DNA of 38,522 nucleotides. It comes from an uncultured SAR86 cluster bacterium. GTDB taxonomy: Bacteria; Pseudomonadota; Gammaproteobacteria; Magnimaribacterales; Magnimaribacteraceae. The position numbers were made by a program, and so were the translations under genes. Each line of letters opens with the position of its first letter. Position 1 is the stretch's first letter. This document shows, piece after piece, positions 8,265-17,768 of the stretch. Location of the stretch: NCBI GenBank assembly GCA_902514295.1, contig CABXQE010000011.1, positions 1 to 38,522 on the forward strand, given 5' to 3'. The notes beneath the pieces were generated by a model. It did not search any database and was not told the origin of the DNA. It saw only the letters and a program-made list of their open reading frames with translations.

Positions 8265-9212
8265 ATGAAGTTAGGCGTAGTAATGGATCCGATAGAGTCC
8301 ATTAATTTCAAAAAAGACAGCACTTTAGCCATGATGCTAGAAGCTCAAACAAGGGAGCATGAGCTCTTTTACATGACCCCAGATTCGTTGTATATAAATG
8401 AAAGCGGTGCATTTGCTATCGCAAAAACTATAAATGTTAAAAATGAACCAACCGGATGGTTTGATTTTAAAGAAGAAATGCAAATTAAGTTATCTGAATT
8501 AGATGTAATATTGATGAGACAAGATCCTCCTTTTAATTCAAATTTTATATACAACACATACGTATTAGAATCAGCTGAAAGAGAAGGTGTATTGGTTATA
8601 AATAAACCTGCCAGCCTTAGGGATTGCAATGAAAAAGTTTTCGCTACTGAGTTTCCTGAATGTTGTACTCCATTTTTAGTAACTAGCGAACCATCTTTAT
8701 TGAGATCTTTCATTGACGATCATAAAGATACTGTAATAAAACCTTTGGATGGGATGGGTGGCTCTTCAATATTTAGAATAAGAAGTTCGGATCCTAATTT
8801 AAACGTCATCTTGGAGACTGTAACTGAATCTTACGCAACTAAGGTGATGATACAAACATATATACCAGAAATAGTTGATGGTGATAAAAGAATTTTATTA
8901 ATTAACGGCACTCCAATGAATGCTGCTGTTGCCAGAGTTCCTGCTGAAGGTGAGCTTAGAGGAAACTTAGCGGCTGGAGCTTCAGCGGTCGCAAGATCAC
9001 TAACTGAAAAAGACTTATGGATATGCGAACAAGTTGGACCAAAGCTAAAAGAGTTAGGTTTAGTGCTTGTAGGATTAGATATCATTGGAGATTATCTAAC
9101 TGAAATTAACGTCACTAGCCCCACTTGTTTTAGAGAATATGAGAGTTTATGCGACATTAATGTTGCGTTTAACTTCTTAGAGACCTTAGAAGGTCTGAAC
9201 AAAAATGATTGA
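8265..9212 (+). CDS. gshB: Glutathione synthetase
   Basis: GshB adds glycine to gamma-glutamylcysteine with ATP to make glutathione. The 315-residue protein has family length and an ATP-grasp fold. Seen: N-terminal LGVVMDPIESINFKKDST, MRQDPPF at 84-90, NKPASLRDCNEK at 113-124, the ATP-binding loop DGMGGSSIF at 162-170, and the C-terminal LVGLDIIGDYLTEINVTSPT, which binds Mg-ATP. Its 3' end overlaps the next gene, ruvX, by 8 bases. The gene shows that this organism uses glutathione. gshA is not in the window. Confidence 0.97.
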   Translation: MKLGVVMDPIESINFKKDSTLAMMLEAQTREHELFYMTPDSLYINESGAFAIAKTINVKNEPTGWFDFKEEMQIKLSELDVILMRQDPPFNSNFIYNTYVLESAEREGVLVINKPASLRDCNEKVFATEFPECCTPFLVTSEPSLLRSFIDDHKDTVIKPLDGMGGSSIFRIRSSDPNLNVILETVTESYATKVMIQTYIPEIVDGDKRILLINGTPMNAAVARVPAEGELRGNLAAGASAVARSLTEKDLWICEQVGPKLKELGLVLVGLDIIGDYLTEINVTSPTCFREYESLCDINVAFNFLETLEGLNKND

Positions 9213-9627
9213 GGAGTCTGGTGTAGTAATGGCTTTTGATTACGGCTTAAGAAATATAGGAATAGCTATAGGCCAAAATATTACTAAGAGCGCTTCAACT
9301 TTCTATGCTGTTAAAGCTAAAGAAGGAAAACCGGACTGGATAAAATTAGATTCAATTGTTGAAGAATGGAAGCCAAACTTATTCATTGTTGGTGATCCGT
9401 TTAATATGGACGGAACAAAAAGCGAATTTCAGAAAAGAATCTCTAAGTTTTCTTCGGAATTAAAAAAACGATATGAGGTCAGAGTGCATATGATGGATGA
9501 AAGGCTTACCACTAAAGAAGCCATAGAAAGGATTAAGATTGAATCCAATGGATTAAAAGGATCAGCCAATAAACACAGTATTTCTGCTCAAATTATTCTA
9601 GAAGATTGGTTTAGGAGTGAAGGTTAA
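9205..9627 (+). CDS. ruvX: RuvX/YqgF-type pre-16S rRNA nuclease
   Basis: YqgF is an RNase H-fold nuclease implicated in 5' maturation of 16S rRNA, once considered a Holliday junction resolvase. The 140-residue protein has family length. Seen: first catalytic Asp in MAFDYGLRNIGIAIG (D12), FIVGDPFNMDGT, and the late motif MMDERLTTKEA with an acidic pair. The ATG lies inside the end of gshB and its TAA shares a base with the dnaG ATG, so translation is coupled on both sides. In many relatives yqgE sits between gshB and this gene; it is absent here. Confidence 0.93.
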   Translation: MIEESGVVMAFDYGLRNIGIAIGQNITKSASTFYAVKAKEGKPDWIKLDSIVEEWKPNLFIVGDPFNMDGTKSEFQKRISKFSSELKKRYEVRVHMMDERLTTKEAIERIKIESNGLKGSANKHSISAQIILEDWFRSEG

Positions 9628-11450
9628 TGGCTGGTTCTATTCCACAAGATTTCATAAGGGAAATTGTAGATACAACAGATATTGTTTCTTTAATAGATGG
9701 ATATTTACCACTTAAAAGAAAAGGTAAGGACCATTGGGGAATATGTCCCTTTTGTGATGATGGCAAGAATCCTTCCTTTAGTGTTAGCGAACAAAAACAA
9801 TTCTTCTATTGTTTTAAGTGCAGAGCAACAGGAAATGTAATTGGTTTTTTACAATCCCATCAAGGCTTTGATTTTGTTGAATCCGTTGAAGCTCTAGCTA
9901 GCAAAGCTGGCCTTGAAGTTCCTTACGAATCAAGCCAAACACCGAATAAAGAAAGAGATCCATTGTTAGAGTGCATGAAGGCTGCTAGTGAAATCTTTGA
10001 GAAGAATCTAAGTAAAAATGATTCTGCAGAAAAGACTAGAAAATACATAAGGCAAGAAAGAAAAATTTCGCCTGAAATTTGTAAAAAATACTCTATAGGT
10101 TATTCACTAAATTCTTGGGATTCTTTAAACGAAGAATTAAAAGAGAAAGGTTTTTCAGAGGAAATATTAATTAAAGCAGGGTTAGCCAAGAAAAATAAAG
10201 AAGCTAAATTGTATGATGTTTTTAGAGACAGGTTAATGTTTCCAATCAAAGACAGGAAAGGAAGGGTTGTAGGCTTTGGTGGCAGGGTAATGAATCCAGA
10301 TGACCAACCGAAATATTTAAATACAGGTGACACACCTATATTTCAAAAAGGAAAAGAACTATATGGTCTATATGAGGCATTAGAGGTCAGAAAAGATCTA
10401 AATAATCTATTTGTGGTTGAAGGTTATATGGATACAGTTGCGATGTCGGAGCACGGTCTGAGAAACTCAGTGGCAACTTTAGGAATAGCAACCAATAGAT
10501 TCCACGTTCAAAAATTATTACAACTCACTAACGAGATAATTTTTTGTTTTGATGGAGACGATGCGGGTAGAGGCGCAGCTTGGGGGGCATTAAAAAATGT
10601 TCTACCTGCTGTTGTGGACGGCACAGAAATCAAATTTTTATTTTTACCGGAAGGAGAAGACCCAGCCAGTTTGCTTGAGAAAGAAAGCATTGAAGACTTT
10701 AAGAAAAGGATAAATAAAGCTAAATTATTGTCTGAATATTTTATAGAGAAATTAACTCAGACGTTTGATGTAACTTCACTAGAAAAGAAAGCTTCTTTAG
10801 CCTCTAAAGCTATGGGGCATTTATCTTCAATGCAAGAGAGTTCAATAAAGAAACTCTTAGAGAGTGAAGTCTCAAGTATTACTGGGCTAGATAAAGATGA
10901 CATAAGAACGCACAGTAAATCTTCGAGCTATCAAAGAAAGTCTCCGCGATTTAAGAAAGAAATATCTGAAACCAAAGAAGAAAGAGCTTTTGAGCAAACA
11001 GGTCTAGGTTCAAAGATTCTCAATGTAATTCTTGCCTATCCTTTTTTAGCTTCAGAAATAAAAGACTTGGAAAGGTTTGTTGGATTTAAAGAACCGGAAG
11101 TGAGATTGATGGTAGAAGTCATCCAGTACTTCATTTCTGATCCAAAATTAGGAATATCCGATTTATTAAGTAATATTGATCCAGATTCTGCTTCATTTAT
11201 AGGAACTTTAATTTCTACAAGCCCGACAATTGAAGAAAAGAATGCTTTGGCGTATTTAGAAGATTGTTTGTCTTTGCTGAAAAAATCAGATTCTATCTCT
11301 AGAATCTTTGAGTTAAAAGAAATCTACCAGAACAACGGCCTCTCTGATGATGAAACTTTTGAACTTCAGCAGCATTTACTATCTAATATAGACAAGTTAG
11401 AGGAGCCTGAAAGAAAGCTTTTAAGAGATTTAAGTCAAAAAGCAAATTAA
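9627..11450 (+). CDS. dnaG: DNA primase, with a four-cysteine zinc site
   Basis: DnaG makes RNA primers at replication forks. The 607 residues hold an N-terminal zinc-binding domain, the TOPRIM catalytic core (VVEGYMDTVAM with the catalytic Glu; FCFDGDDAGRGA with the metal-binding Asps) and a C-terminal helicase-binding domain. The core also has FPIKDRKGRVVGFGGR. Odd: the zinc ligands read C40-P-F-C43 and C62-F-K-C65, whereas the family standard is Cys-His-Cys-Cys, so the His is replaced by Cys, with a one-residue longer loop. The gene follows ruvX by a TAATG overlap and precedes rpoD, but rpsU, often first in this operon, is absent. Confidence 0.96.
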   Translation: MAGSIPQDFIREIVDTTDIVSLIDGYLPLKRKGKDHWGICPFCDDGKNPSFSVSEQKQFFYCFKCRATGNVIGFLQSHQGFDFVESVEALASKAGLEVPYESSQTPNKERDPLLECMKAASEIFEKNLSKNDSAEKTRKYIRQERKISPEICKKYSIGYSLNSWDSLNEELKEKGFSEEILIKAGLAKKNKEAKLYDVFRDRLMFPIKDRKGRVVGFGGRVMNPDDQPKYLNTGDTPIFQKGKELYGLYEALEVRKDLNNLFVVEGYMDTVAMSEHGLRNSVATLGIATNRFHVQKLLQLTNEIIFCFDGDDAGRGAAWGALKNVLPAVVDGTEIKFLFLPEGEDPASLLEKESIEDFKKRINKAKLLSEYFIEKLTQTFDVTSLEKKASLASKAMGHLSSMQESSIKKLLESEVSSITGLDKDDIRTHSKSSSYQRKSPRFKKEISETKEERAFEQTGLGSKILNVILAYPFLASEIKDLERFVGFKEPEVRLMVEVIQYFISDPKLGISDLLSNIDPDSASFIGTLISTSPTIEEKNALAYLEDCLSLLKKSDSISRIFELKEIYQNNGLSDDETFELQQHLLSNIDKLEEPERKLLRDLSQKAN

Positions 11451-11492
11451 AGAGTTTTTATATTAAATAAGGTATTTATCAAAAAAAAATAA

Positions 11493-11498
11493 TATAAT
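11493..11498 (+). promoter_or_regulatory. -10 box TATAAT upstream of rpoD
   Basis: A perfect TATAAT lies 22 bases before the rpoD ATG in the 70-base dnaG-rpoD gap. No good -35 sits at the normal distance (11470-11475). It suggests an internal promoter giving rpoD a short leader of about 15 bases. Confidence 0.4.
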
Positions 11499-11520
11499 TG
11501 CGCACCCCTAAGATTTAGAT

Positions 11521-13392
11521 ATGGCAAAAAAAGCAAAAACCCCAATAGTTGAAGTTAAAGAAAAGGAAGTAGAATCACCTGAAGAGGCGGAAGAAGTCTT
11601 ATTCGGAGAGGAAGATTTAGAAAATTCTGGCCTTAGAGAATTACTTGATAAAGGTAAGGATCAAGGATTTCTAACTTATCAAGAAATAAACTCGATGCTA
11701 CCCGAGGATATATCAGATCCTGACCAAGTAGAAGAGACTATACAAATGCTTATGGACGTAGGCATAGAAGTTTTAGAGTCAACAACTTCTTCTGGTGGAG
11801 ATAATGCAGATGCGGCTCCAGAAACGATAGCAGACACAAGGACAACCTTAACAACTGTTGAATCAGAGGTCGGGAGAACCACCGATCCAGTTAGGTTGTA
11901 TATGAGAGAAATGGGAACAGTTGATCTTCTTACAAGAGAAGGAGAAATCGCTATTGCAAAAAGAATAGAAGAAGGAGCTAGGGAGTTGCTATTCGCTTGT
12001 TGCTTCTATCCAGGAATTGTTGATCGAATACTAGATGAATATCAAGAAGTAGTTGCAGAAGACAAAAGGTTGTCTGAAGTACTTGTTGGATTTATGGATA
12101 TTGAAGAGGGAATTCCGCCTCCAGCTTTAGCCCAGAAGAAAGAAAAAGAAGAGAAAGGTGAAACTGATGAAGAAGAGCAAACTGGTCCAGACCCAGTTGA
12201 GGTAAAGAAAAGGTTTAGCTCTTTAAAGAGGCAGTTTAATAAAACCGAGAAGGCTTGTGTGAAATCAAGAACAAGCAAAGCAGCAATTAAAGAACAAGAG
12301 AAATTAGGAGAGATATTTAAATTTCTGAAATTATCTCCAACTCAATTTGAAATAATTGCCAATCCTGCAAGGGATGCATTAGAAATTATCAGAGAATGTG
12401 AGAAATTCATATTCACCGTGATGGTTAAAAGAGGAAAGATGCCGAGAAAAGATTTCATTAAAGATTTTGCTGGAAATGAAGCTAATGCTAGCTGGTCTGA
12501 GAAGATAGCAAAATCAAGAAAGCCTCACGCAAAAGAGGTAAAAGAGAATATTGATGAAATAGTAAGACTGCAAAACAAACTTTTAAAGTTAGAAAAGATA
12601 ATTCAATTACCTATAGCTGAAATTAAGGACATTAACAGAAAGATGTCTATAGGTGAGGCCAAGATTAGAAGAGCTAAAAAAGATATGGTAGAAGCTAATT
12701 TAAGATTAGTCATTTCCATCGCAAAGAAATATACAAATAGAGGACTTCAATTCTTAGACCTGATCCAGGAAGGTAATATTGGGCTCATGAAAGCAGTGGA
12801 TAAGTTTGAGTATAGAAGAGGGTATAAGTTTTCTACTTACGCCACATGGTGGATAAGGCAAGCAATAACTAGATCCATAGCCGACCAAGCAAGAACAATT
12901 CGTATACCAGTTCATATGATAGAAACCATCAATAAGCTAAATAGAGTTTCACGTCAGATGGTTCAAGAGATGGGTAGAGATCCAACTCCAGAAGAATTGG
13001 GTGAAAGAATGGATCTACCTGAAGACAAGGTTAGAAGGGTTCTGAAGATAGCTAAAGAACCTATATCTACAGAAACACCTATTGGAGATGAAGAAGATAC
13101 TACTCTCGGAGATTTTATTGAAGATACATCTATCGATTCCCCAGATGAAGCAGCTACGGAAGAGAATCTTCAATTTGCCACTGATGATATTCTCGGAAGC
13201 CTTACTGCTAGAGAGGCTAAAGTTTTAAGAATGAGATTTGGTATAGGCATGAACACAGATCACACTTTAGAAGAAGTTGGGAAACAATTTGATGTGACAA
13301 GAGAGAGGATCAGGCAGATTGAAGCTAAAGCCTTAAGAAAACTTAGGCATCCAACAAGATCGTCTCATCTAAAAGGGTTTTTAGACGAATAA
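11521..13392 (+). CDS. rpoD: RNA polymerase primary sigma factor (sigma-70)
   Basis: The housekeeping sigma factor. The 623-residue protein shows region 1.1 at the N-terminus, region 1.2 with [11 protein letters not shown], an acidic non-conserved insert (about 205-235, Glu-rich), region 2 with [33 protein letters not shown] and [15 protein letters not shown] for -10 recognition and melting, region 3 with [13 protein letters not shown], and region 4 with the -35-reading helix-turn-helix [20 protein letters not shown] near the C-terminus. It ends HLKGFLDE. It follows dnaG, as in the macromolecular synthesis operon, and a tRNA gene follows 11 bases after its stop, so the tRNA may be processed from read-through. 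Confidence 0.98.
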   Translation: MAKKAKTPIVEVKEKEVESPEEAEEVLFGEEDLENSGLRELLDKGKDQGFLTYQEINSMLPEDISDPDQVEETIQMLMDVGIEVLESTTSSGGDNADAAPETIADTRTTLTTVESEVGRTTDPVRLYMREMGTVDLLTREGEIAIAKRIEEGARELLFACCFYPGIVDRILDEYQEVVAEDKRLSEVLVGFMDIEEGIPPPALAQKKEKEEKGETDEEEQTGPDPVEVKKRFSSLKRQFNKTEKACVKSRTSKAAIKEQEKLGEIFKFLKLSPTQFEIIANPARDALEIIRECEKFIFTVMVKRGKMPRKDFIKDFAGNEANASWSEKIAKSRKPHAKEVKENIDEIVRLQNKLLKLEKIIQLPIAEIKDINRKMSIGEAKIRRAKKDMVEANLRLVISIAKKYTNRGLQFLDLIQEGNIGLMKAVDKFEYRRGYKFSTYATWWIRQAITRSIADQARTIRIPVHMIETINKLNRVSRQMVQEMGRDPTPEELGERMDLPEDKVRRVLKIAKEPISTETPIGDEEDTTLGDFIEDTSIDSPDEAATEENLQFATDDILGSLTAREAKVLRMRFGIGMNTDHTLEEVGKQFDVTRERIRQIEAKALRKLRHPTRSSHLKGFLDE

Positions 13393-13403
13393 GAGTTTCT
13401 ACA

Positions 13404-13480
13404 GGGCCTGTAGCTCAGTTGGTTAGAGCAGTGGACTCATAATCCATTGGTCGGAGGTTCGAGTCCTCCCGGGCCCACCA
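13404..13480 (+). tRNA. tRNA with CAU anticodon, most likely tRNA-Ile2
   Basis: A 77-base cloverleaf with encoded CCA. The acceptor pairs GGGCCTG with CGGGCCC (one G-T pair), the anticodon loop is CTCATAA (anticodon CAT), the T arm is GGAGG-TTCGAGT-CCTCC. CAU is used by elongator Met and by Ile2 (lysidine at C34, reads AUA). The GC-rich acceptor, the TTGG after the anticodon stem and the position just after rpoD favour Ile2. An elongator Met cannot be excluded by eye. Confidence 0.9.
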
Positions 13481-13492
13481 TATAAATTTTAA

Positions 13493-14401
13493 ATGCTTTA
13501 TTTTGCTAGTTTTTTATTCATATTCATTTCTATTTGGGTTGGAAATGCTGCATTAGCTCTTTTTTTAGGGATAATTCTTGCTTCTTACAAAGAAGTACCG
13601 CAAACTTTTTTTACTCAAAAATATGGATCGAAAATCCTTCAAACAGGTATAGTTTTCTTAGGGGGAAGTTTAAGCCTTGATTCTTTCTTTGAGATAAATT
13701 CTTCTTATTTTCTTTTAATTTCTTTGTACGTTATTGCGGCATTCTCTCTTGTTCTTTTGGTCGGAAGAATATTAGGAGTTTCAAAGAAACTTTCTTATTT
13801 ACTAGGCTCAGGAACAGCCATTTGCGGAGGCACAGCAATTGCTGCTGTAGGGCCTGCGATTAAGGCTAAGCCTGAAGAATTTACTACAGCCATCACAATT
13901 GTTTTCTTACTAAATGCTTTAGCGGTCATCTTGTTTCCCATTGCAGGAGATTTCTTTAATCTTTCTGAAAGAGAATTTGGAGCTTGGGTTGCTTTAGCAA
14001 TTCATGACACAGCTTCAGTTATTGGAGCAGCATCAATGATGGGAGACGAGGCTATTGAGGTAGCAGCAACCTTGAAAGTTACAAGAACTTTATGGATAGT
14101 TCCTTTAGTTATAGGATCTGCCTGGTTATTTAGAAATAAGTCTTCAGGATTTGGATTACCTTTATTCGTGGTTTTCTTTTTGATAGCCACAATTCTTAAT
14201 TCCTTAATCAGCCCTTCAAATGATCTAACGGAAATTCTTAAACTAATAAATAAAGTATGCTTGTTAACTGGTTTGTTCTGTATAGGTACTCAAATTAATA
14301 TTGACAGTCTAAAGTCAATATCTATAAAGCCTGTACTTTTAGCTGTTTCTGTTTGGTTGATCGTTATCCCAACCTCTTTTTGGTTGGTTTCGGTAATTTA
14401 A
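13493..14401 (+). CDS. YeiH/UPF0324 family membrane transporter (putative sulfate exporter family)
   Basis: A 302-residue polytopic inner-membrane protein of the YeiH family, annotated as putative sulfate exporters, whose substrate is rarely proven. Seen: about 8-10 hydrophobic segments, the family signature GSGTAICGGTAIAAVGP at 105-121 and the symmetrical second motif around ALAIHDTASVIGAASMMG. It begins 12 bases after the tRNA with no obvious ribosome site, so it is probably cotranscribed with rpoD and the tRNA or starts from a promoter hidden in them. It converges with a PhyH gene, leaving only 8 bases between them. Confidence 0.88.
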   Translation: MLYFASFLFIFISIWVGNAALALFLGIILASYKEVPQTFFTQKYGSKILQTGIVFLGGSLSLDSFFEINSSYFLLISLYVIAAFSLVLLVGRILGVSKKLSYLLGSGTAICGGTAIAAVGPAIKAKPEEFTTAITIVFLLNALAVILFPIAGDFFNLSEREFGAWVALAIHDTASVIGAASMMGDEAIEVAATLKVTRTLWIVPLVIGSAWLFRNKSSGFGLPLFVVFFLIATILNSLISPSNDLTEILKLINKVCLLTGLFCIGTQINIDSLKSISIKPVLLAVSVWLIVIPTSFWLVSVI

Positions 14402-14409
14402 ATATCTGC

Positions 14410-15612
14410 TTAAGATTTCTTCTCTTTCTTCGTTGATTCGTAGGCATTCTTGCTAGCCCTACCTACCGTATAATCTTTAGAAAGATCTTCTTTTGATGAT
14501 TTGGGGGACAATTCTCTTACTCTTTCATATTTCCCTTCGTCATAGGCCGTCCTGAACGGTTTCATATTTCCCCATACATCTCCTACTTTACCACTAGCCC
14601 CCATACCAAATCCCTCTATCGTTGCACCATAGACTATGGCCTGCATTCCCATTCTATGCAGTAATTTTGGGCTGGCGTTCTCAATTACATCAGGAGCAAC
14701 AGAAAGTGACCAATTTTCTTGGGTTCTCATCCAGGCTTTTACATTACTCATGGTCGCAACGAAACGTCTCTTGTCTGTTTTATTAACACCTGTTCCATGT
14801 AAGAGCCTTCCATCGAAAATCATTATTGTTCCAGCCTCAGCTTCAAGGTTTATAGTTGGAGGAAGTTTTCCTATTTTTCCTCCGCTGCCTGCCTCACTCA
14901 TAATTTTATGGCTTCCGGGAATGACTAGAGTTCCTCCATTCTCTTCATTTATGTCTTGAGGTATATACATCGTATTCACCAAAGCTGGTGCTTGTTCTGT
15001 GATCCAAGGCACTAAAGGACCTTGATCCATATGCATACCTTGAGGGTATTTTCCTGGGTCCGCTCCATTAGATAAGAAGCTATGGCAGATCCAACCAGGG
15101 CCTAAAGTTTCGTTTAACAATTGTTCTATGAGAGGACCTGCTTGCACAGCGTCAGGGTGTTGTTCAATGCATTTTCCAAATATTTCGCCTTTATTAATTA
15201 ATGTGTGGATGTATTGACCAGTAGGAGACATGGCTTTTATTCCTGCTATTTCCTCTCCTTCAGCTTGCTCTAGAATTCTGGTTATAAAAGCTTCCGTTTG
15301 TGTTTTGGACATAGCCTCTTCAATCAAACCGAAACCCCACTCTTTTAGATCAGATCTTAGGACATGTATATCTTTAGTAGGAACCGGCAATTCAAAATCT
15401 TTCCAGTAAGGGTGTTTTCTGGCAACCGTAGTATTCCAATAATTCTCACCCCACTCCAATGGTTTCTTTAAGTTAGGCGGAATCATCCATGGATTCTCTT
15501 TAAAGAGCGATTCATAAGGTTCTTTAGAGTTTAGGAAATCATAAAAAATAGAATCTTCCGGAGAAGAGTTTTCAGCAACGTGCTCAGGACTGAATTCAGG
15601 AACAACTTTCAT
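14410..15612 (-). CDS. Phytanoyl-CoA dioxygenase (PhyH) family protein
   Basis: A 400-residue Fe(II)/2-oxoglutarate oxygenase of the PhyH family. The facial triad is visible as H194-x-D196 in GMHMDQGP and H272 in GRLLHGTG, with R282/R283 (TDKRRF) in the place of the 2-oxoglutarate-binding Arg. GGTLVIPGSHK at 227-236 is the usual loop. No signal peptide, so cytoplasmic. An N-terminal extension of about 90 residues is longer than in the two PhyH proteins at 26.6-28.5 kb. It is last in a minus-strand group after a GH5-like glycosidase. The substrate is unknown: members act on acyl-CoAs, small alkaloids, phosphonates or quorum signals. Confidence 0.85.
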   Translation of the reverse strand: MKVVPEFSPEHVAENSSPEDSIFYDFLNSKEPYESLFKENPWMIPPNLKKPLEWGENYWNTTVARKHPYWKDFELPVPTKDIHVLRSDLKEWGFGLIEEAMSKTQTEAFITRILEQAEGEEIAGIKAMSPTGQYIHTLINKGEIFGKCIEQHPDAVQAGPLIEQLLNETLGPGWICHSFLSNGADPGKYPQGMHMDQGPLVPWITEQAPALVNTMYIPQDINEENGGTLVIPGSHKIMSEAGSGGKIGKLPPTINLEAEAGTIMIFDGRLLHGTGVNKTDKRRFVATMSNVKAWMRTQENWSLSVAPDVIENASPKLLHRMGMQAIVYGATIEGFGMGASGKVGDVWGNMKPFRTAYDEGKYERVRELSPKSSKEDLSKDYTVGRASKNAYESTKKEKKS

Positions 15613-15645
15613 AAGTAAATCTTACCAAATAATAAGAAATCATGT

Positions 15646-16692
15646 TTAGGATAGGATATTTTTAATAAAGTTAATCTCTTCTTCATTAAAAGCTGTTCCA
15701 TCTTTTCTAAAAATATCGTGAAACCAAACTTCAGGCTCAGGAATATTATCTCCTTCTTCAATAAATTCTCCTTTTTCTTTTAGATTGTGCAGGTTCATTA
15801 TTGTTTCCCATCCAAAGTGAGTTTGACTTTTCCCAGCCACCAAGCCCCAGTTATAACACCCCACGTTGTATTTTTGGAATATAGGGAGGCTAAATTGAAA
15901 TGTTGTTCCAAATTCTCTAGCCATGTATTCAGTGCAGATAATTGGCCTATTAGTTTCTTTAAGCCTTTTTATAGTTGGTTCGAGTTGATCTTTTTCATAT
16001 GTATGGAAAGTTATAACATCAGAATTTTCTTGATTTAATTGGATTATTTCATCGCCAACCGATCCATCCAAACAAGACGTCAAAGGCTGAGACGGGTTAA
16101 TTTCTCTGGCCCATTCCCAAGTACGTTCTAATAATTTAATGGATTTTTTTCCTACTCCGAACTGCCCAGGTTCGTTGTATAAATCCCACATCAATATCCT
16201 CTTGTCTTCTGCATAGAATTCTAAGACACCTTGCACATAAGCTTTTAGATCTGATAATTCTTTTTTAGAAAGAGAGCCGTCAAATAAGTCATGAACTACT
16301 TTCATTCCTGGGCTCTGCTTCCATCCAGAATTATGAACACCTTTAACAGGTTTGGGTTGTTTCCCTAGTTTCGGGTAGGCTCTATGACAATCGTCAAACA
16401 ATACTAATATAGGTTTTATTCCTTTCGAGGCACAAAAGTCTAAAACAAGGTTTAATTTAGAAGTTAAATTATTATTATTGCTCCACAACAAGTCGTGAAG
16501 ATAAATTCTAAGGGAATTGAACCCTATATCTGATGCCCAAGTTATTTCTGTTTTTATAGTTTCTAAATCAAAAGTATCATCTTGGAACATTTCGAGCTGG
16601 TTAATCGCCGAACTTGGAAGAAAATTACATCCAACTATCCATTTTTGATCTTCGTACCAAGAATTAGCTTTTTCTTCTGACCACTTATTCAT
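15646..16692 (-). CDS. Glycoside hydrolase family 5-like (cellulase-type) protein, cytoplasmic
   Basis: About 348 residues with a (beta/alpha)8 glycosidase pattern. Counting from an alternative TTG one codon upstream (16695), the acid/base is E175 in WDLYNEPG, H231 lies in FHTY, and the nucleophile is E256 in ICTEYMAR. These match clan GH-A retaining enzymes. No signal peptide was seen, so an intracellular oligosaccharide or glycoside substrate is more likely than a polymer. The ATG at 16692 was preferred to the TTG. The start overlaps the preceding small secreted-protein gene by 8 bases, and a PhyH gene follows 33 bases later, suggesting one operon. Confidence 0.78.
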   Translation of the reverse strand: MNKWSEEKANSWYEDQKWIVGCNFLPSSAINQLEMFQDDTFDLETIKTEITWASDIGFNSLRIYLHDLLWSNNNNLTSKLNLVLDFCASKGIKPILVLFDDCHRAYPKLGKQPKPVKGVHNSGWKQSPGMKVVHDLFDGSLSKKELSDLKAYVQGVLEFYAEDKRILMWDLYNEPGQFGVGKKSIKLLERTWEWAREINPSQPLTSCLDGSVGDEIIQLNQENSDVITFHTYEKDQLEPTIKRLKETNRPIICTEYMAREFGTTFQFSLPIFQKYNVGCYNWGLVAGKSQTHFGWETIMNLHNLKEKGEFIEEGDNIPEPEVWFHDIFRKDGTAFNEEEINFIKNILS

Positions 16693-16894
16693 CAATCTTA
16701 GCGCATCTGGTCATTCCAGAAACGAATACTCCTTGCCTAGCAATTTCACAATTTTCTCTCAATTTAAATACTTCTGGATAGACAATCCAACTGCAGTCTC
16801 TGCATGCTTTAATTAACAAATTATAGTCATTATTGGCTTCTACATTAGAACTAAGGGCTAATGTCATTAATAGAATCAAACTGTTGACTTTCAT
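16685..16894 (-). CDS. Small secreted protein with four cysteines
   Basis: A 69-residue protein with a typical Sec signal peptide (MKVNSLILLMTLALSSNVEA, probable cleavage after A20) and a mature part of about 49 residues with four cysteines, C31-x-x-C34, C49 and C64, which could form two disulfides in the periplasm or bind a metal or haem-like cofactor. CxxC is not followed by His, so it is not a c-type haem site. Its 3' end overlaps the GH5-like gene, supporting coupled expression. No family was recognised. The start ATG lies 42 bases from a divergent hydrolase gene. Confidence 0.6.
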   Translation of the reverse strand: MKVNSLILLMTLALSSNVEANNDYNLLIKACRDCSWIVYPEVFKLRENCEIARQGVFVSGMTRCAKIDE

Positions 16895-16936
16895 ATAGAG
16901 ATTTTATTTTATAATTTTTAATTATACTGTTGATAT

Positions 16937-17743
16937 ATGAGTTTAATAGAGACGCATGATTTATCTATCTATTATGAAAGGTCTTCAAAACAAAACAATG
17001 GACCTCTTCTCTATATTGGTGGTACTGGCGGAGATCTGAGGAATAGGCCTAATCAGCTTGACTCACCATTAAAAGATTCTTTTGAAGTAATTTCTTACGA
17101 CCAAAGAGGTCTTGGTCAGACGTCTAAGCCAAAAAATACATACACAATGAAGCAGTATGCAAATGACGCCGCAGATTTCATTGATAGGTTGGGTTTTTCG
17201 AGGTTACCGATAATGGGGGTTTCATTTGGAGGAATGGTTGCTCAAGAATTAGTTATTCGTCATCCAGATAAAGTTACTAAGTTAGTCTTGGCTTGTACTT
17301 CATCGGGAGGAGAGGGCGGGTCCTCTTATCCGCTTCATGAATTAGAAGAACTAGATCCAGAAAAAAAGTTAGAAGCCGGTATTAAAATTAATGATTTAAG
17401 AATTACTGACAAGTGGGTAAAAGAAAACCCTAAAGAATGGGGAAAGCTTAAAGAATTATCTGCCAACAGGATTCAATATAAGCCAGAGCCTTCTGGCTTT
17501 AAGAATCAGTTACTGGCAAGAAAAGATCATGACACAACTTCACGCTTAACTAAAATCAAAGCACCTGTTTTGCTGGCAGGAGGAAAATACGATGGCATTG
17601 CACCAATAAAAAATATGGAATATCTTCATAAAAACATTAAATCCAGCACTCTAAAATTTTATGAAGGAGGTCACTTGTTCCTTATACAAGACAAACTGGC
17701 ATTTAAAGAAATTATTGAATGGCTAGTCAAAATAGATGAGTGA
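16937..17743 (+). CDS. Alpha/beta hydrolase
   Basis: A 268-residue alpha/beta-hydrolase-fold protein without signal peptide. The catalytic triad is visible: Ser96 in the nucleophile elbow GVSFGG, an Asp in GGKYDGIAP, and a His in YEGGHLF. The oxyanion region reads YIGGTGGD rather than the common HGxP, and FEVISYDQRGLGQTSKP is the typical strand before the elbow. It resembles 3-oxoadipate enol-lactonase or proline-iminopeptidase-like hydrolases, but substrate cannot be inferred. A TATACT box 8 bases before the ATG (16923-16928) and the absence of a Shine-Dalgarno suggest a very short leader. Confidence 0.85.
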   Translation: MSLIETHDLSIYYERSSKQNNGPLLYIGGTGGDLRNRPNQLDSPLKDSFEVISYDQRGLGQTSKPKNTYTMKQYANDAADFIDRLGFSRLPIMGVSFGGMVAQELVIRHPDKVTKLVLACTSSGGEGGSSYPLHELEELDPEKKLEAGIKINDLRITDKWVKENPKEWGKLKELSANRIQYKPEPSGFKNQLLARKDHDTTSRLTKIKAPVLLAGGKYDGIAPIKNMEYLHKNIKSSTLKFYEGGHLFLIQDKLAFKEIIEWLVKIDE

Positions 17744-17768
17744 ATTCTTATAAAGTAATCTAATAAGC

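Noticed and set aside
14636-14959. Plus-strand open frame of 107 codons
   Set aside because: Antisense to the well-supported PhyH gene, with no ribosome site or recognisable motif.
16685-16894. c-type cytochrome fragment based on the CxxC motif
   Set aside because: The motif is CRDCS, lacking the His required for haem attachment.
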